From Chondrilla cf. caribensis (lineage: Eukaryota; Porifera; Demospongiae; Chondrillida; Chondrillidae), in assembly GCA_964020155.1 (NCBI GenBank), contig OZ026559.1, positions 3,688,174 to 3,752,173 on the forward strand: a DNA stretch of 64,000 nt. Direction: 5' to 3'. A program made the position numbers and the translations under genes. Position 1 is the stretch's first letter; every line of letters starts with the position of its first letter. Below the pieces are notes generated by a model. The model did no database searches and was not told the origin of the DNA. It saw only the letters and a list, made by a program, of their open reading frames with translations. Positions 62,651-64,000 of the stretch are shown in pieces.

Positions 62651-64000
62651 GAGGTACGATAATTGGAAACGTCCTCTCCCATTAACGCTACAGATTGGCA
62701 GTGAGATATCCGAAAGAAAACCAATGAAGAATTCCACCATGGTTGAATTATTGTAAGTTGCTACATTGAAATTATGATTCTGTGTAAAGCATCAATTATC
62801 GGACACAACCTACCTATATTCGTAATTCCTCAATACAAATTTCTATTGGTAATAAATTGGTCTGAAATTAGGTTCTTCGTCGCTTCTCCACTTTGTATTG
62901 AAGTCGTCCATAAGTTAATCCATCTAATCCGAATATCGAATATTTTCGGACACATTGTTATATCTCCAGCAGAACGATGCTACTAGCTGCTCAAGCTACG
63001 AGGATTTTACTGAGTGGAGAGCGACTACATGTAGTGCTTTATAAAACAAGGTTTATTGGGATTCGGTAGGTTTCATAGTTATCGAGAAATAGCCATTTAT
63101 GTGTCCGAATATAGGTGGTGTTCCTATTAATTGATGCTTTACTCTTAGACTATTTGTATTATTTTGTAAAATGTTCGACTATCATTGTCTTAGTCCCCGC
63201 ATTTCATTGTGAATACTACGAAAGTATAATGGAAGATATCGTGTGTCTTCACTTGTAAAATACTTCAAGCCACTGCACTGTTTTTCAGTTCATACATCCG
63301 AAAATAATGCTATAAGCTGTCACCAACTCACGTACATCCACGATCATGGTTTTTAATATTACTATAAGTGACCATAGATGGTCAGTCAAAAGAAACCTAA
63401 AACATATATATATATATATATATATATATGTTTTTCCTTTCAATTTGCATATCACAGTAACCTGAGTATATAGTTACCTATCAAATTTGGTAACTACAAA
63501 TGCGAAAGATGTTGCAGAATCCAAATCTGTGGCCACTTATGGTGACTTGCACTACTGTAACAGTAGTACAACTTGTCAACAAGTATATCTTGTTAACAAG
63601 CAATTGTTGGATTCTGTTTCAATGCAACTGCTGAAGGAGGATATATGTAGAGCACATACCAACCGTACACCTGGTGGTCAACAGGACTGGCTAATTTTTA
63701 TGTATGTACTGAGTTGATATTTTATCGTTATAGCCATATGTAACCATTACAGATATCATATTTGATATTTTGTTCTTTTCCATTGCATAGTGTTGCTTCC
63801 ATGGATATCTGTCAGTATGGTACATTTGTTCATTGATACAATGGGAATTTCTCTGATAATCAAGAACCATTCAATTTGTTGGATGTTGTCAGGATATGTG
63901 ACGTCAGTGCTAACAGCAATAAGCCAACTGAACGAATGAACTTGTGAAGAAAGTGGGTACAATTTGTATGTGTATTATCGTATCTTCAGTTGATAACAAC
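62651..64000 (+). pseudogene. Decayed + strand gene relic, unit 8, cut by the window edge
   Basis: The usual patches are followed to the edge: the CCACCATGG exon near 62740, KDVAESKS...LLDSVSMQLLKEDICRAH near 63500-63660, and the ATGGATATCTGTCAGTATGG patch near 63800. A TA run at 63403-63429 is inserted. The array probably continues to the right. Confidence 0.35.

Noticed and set aside
1..64000. CRISPR arrays, operons or bacterial mobile elements
   Set aside because: Introns, eukaryotic gene families and microsatellites show a eukaryotic genome; no regular spacer-repeat structure is present.

Overview
The window reads as nuclear DNA of an animal. It is AT-rich, carries many microsatellites and short MITE-like insertions, and has GT-AG introns, one as small as 66 bp. 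Two conserved metazoan genes are recognisable by protein similarity: an NBR1-type selective-autophagy receptor (LIR plus C-terminal UBA) and an ANKIB1-type ankyrin/RBR ubiquitin ligase. The rest is a lineage-specific tandem gene family. A non-bilaterian invertebrate, perhaps a demosponge, is my best guess, but nothing here proves it.

Region 1 (1 to about 10 kb) is a head-to-tail tandem duplication with a period of about 4.2 to 4.6 kb. Each copy holds the last two exons of the NBR1-like gene, a spacer, and the first exons of the ANKIB1-like gene, all on the + strand. The junctions (near 170 and 4360) join the ANKIB1 intron to the NBR1 3' end. The last copy continues into further ANKIB1 exons (to 9662) and then stops at pogo-like and fold-back transposons, before any RING/IBR exon. 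Both ANKIB1 copies are broken, each missing a different ankyrin exon. A large GT-rich minisatellite fills the introns.

Region 2 (about 10.5 to 64 kb) is a tandem array of eight copies (G1 to G8) of an unrecognised gene, all on the - strand, mostly 6 to 8 kb apart. Each has exon 1 of exactly 507 nt (signal peptide plus a Cys-containing, N-glycosylated ectodomain), a predicted microexon of 27, 31 or 37 nt, and a last exon of about 1,035 nt with seven hydrophobic segments and a short basic tail. The positive-inside rule gives N-out/C-in, a seven-pass receptor-like topology, but I see no GPCR signature motif. G2, G4 and G7 are fully open with the microexon. G1, G6 and G8 are open only if it is skipped. 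G3 has a 1-nt frameshift. G5 is deleted and has a stop.

Each repeat also carries a conserved promoter-like block 0.9 to 1.5 kb upstream (CRE-like TGACGTCA/TTACGTCA, inverted CCAAT, two CACGTG E-boxes), a decayed + strand multi-exon gene relic running away from that block, an AT microsatellite, and a truncated exon-1 fragment downstream of the next gene. The ancestral repeat was therefore probably a divergent gene pair of which only the - strand partner is still maintained. MITE insertions shared by G5, G6 and G8 order the recent duplications.
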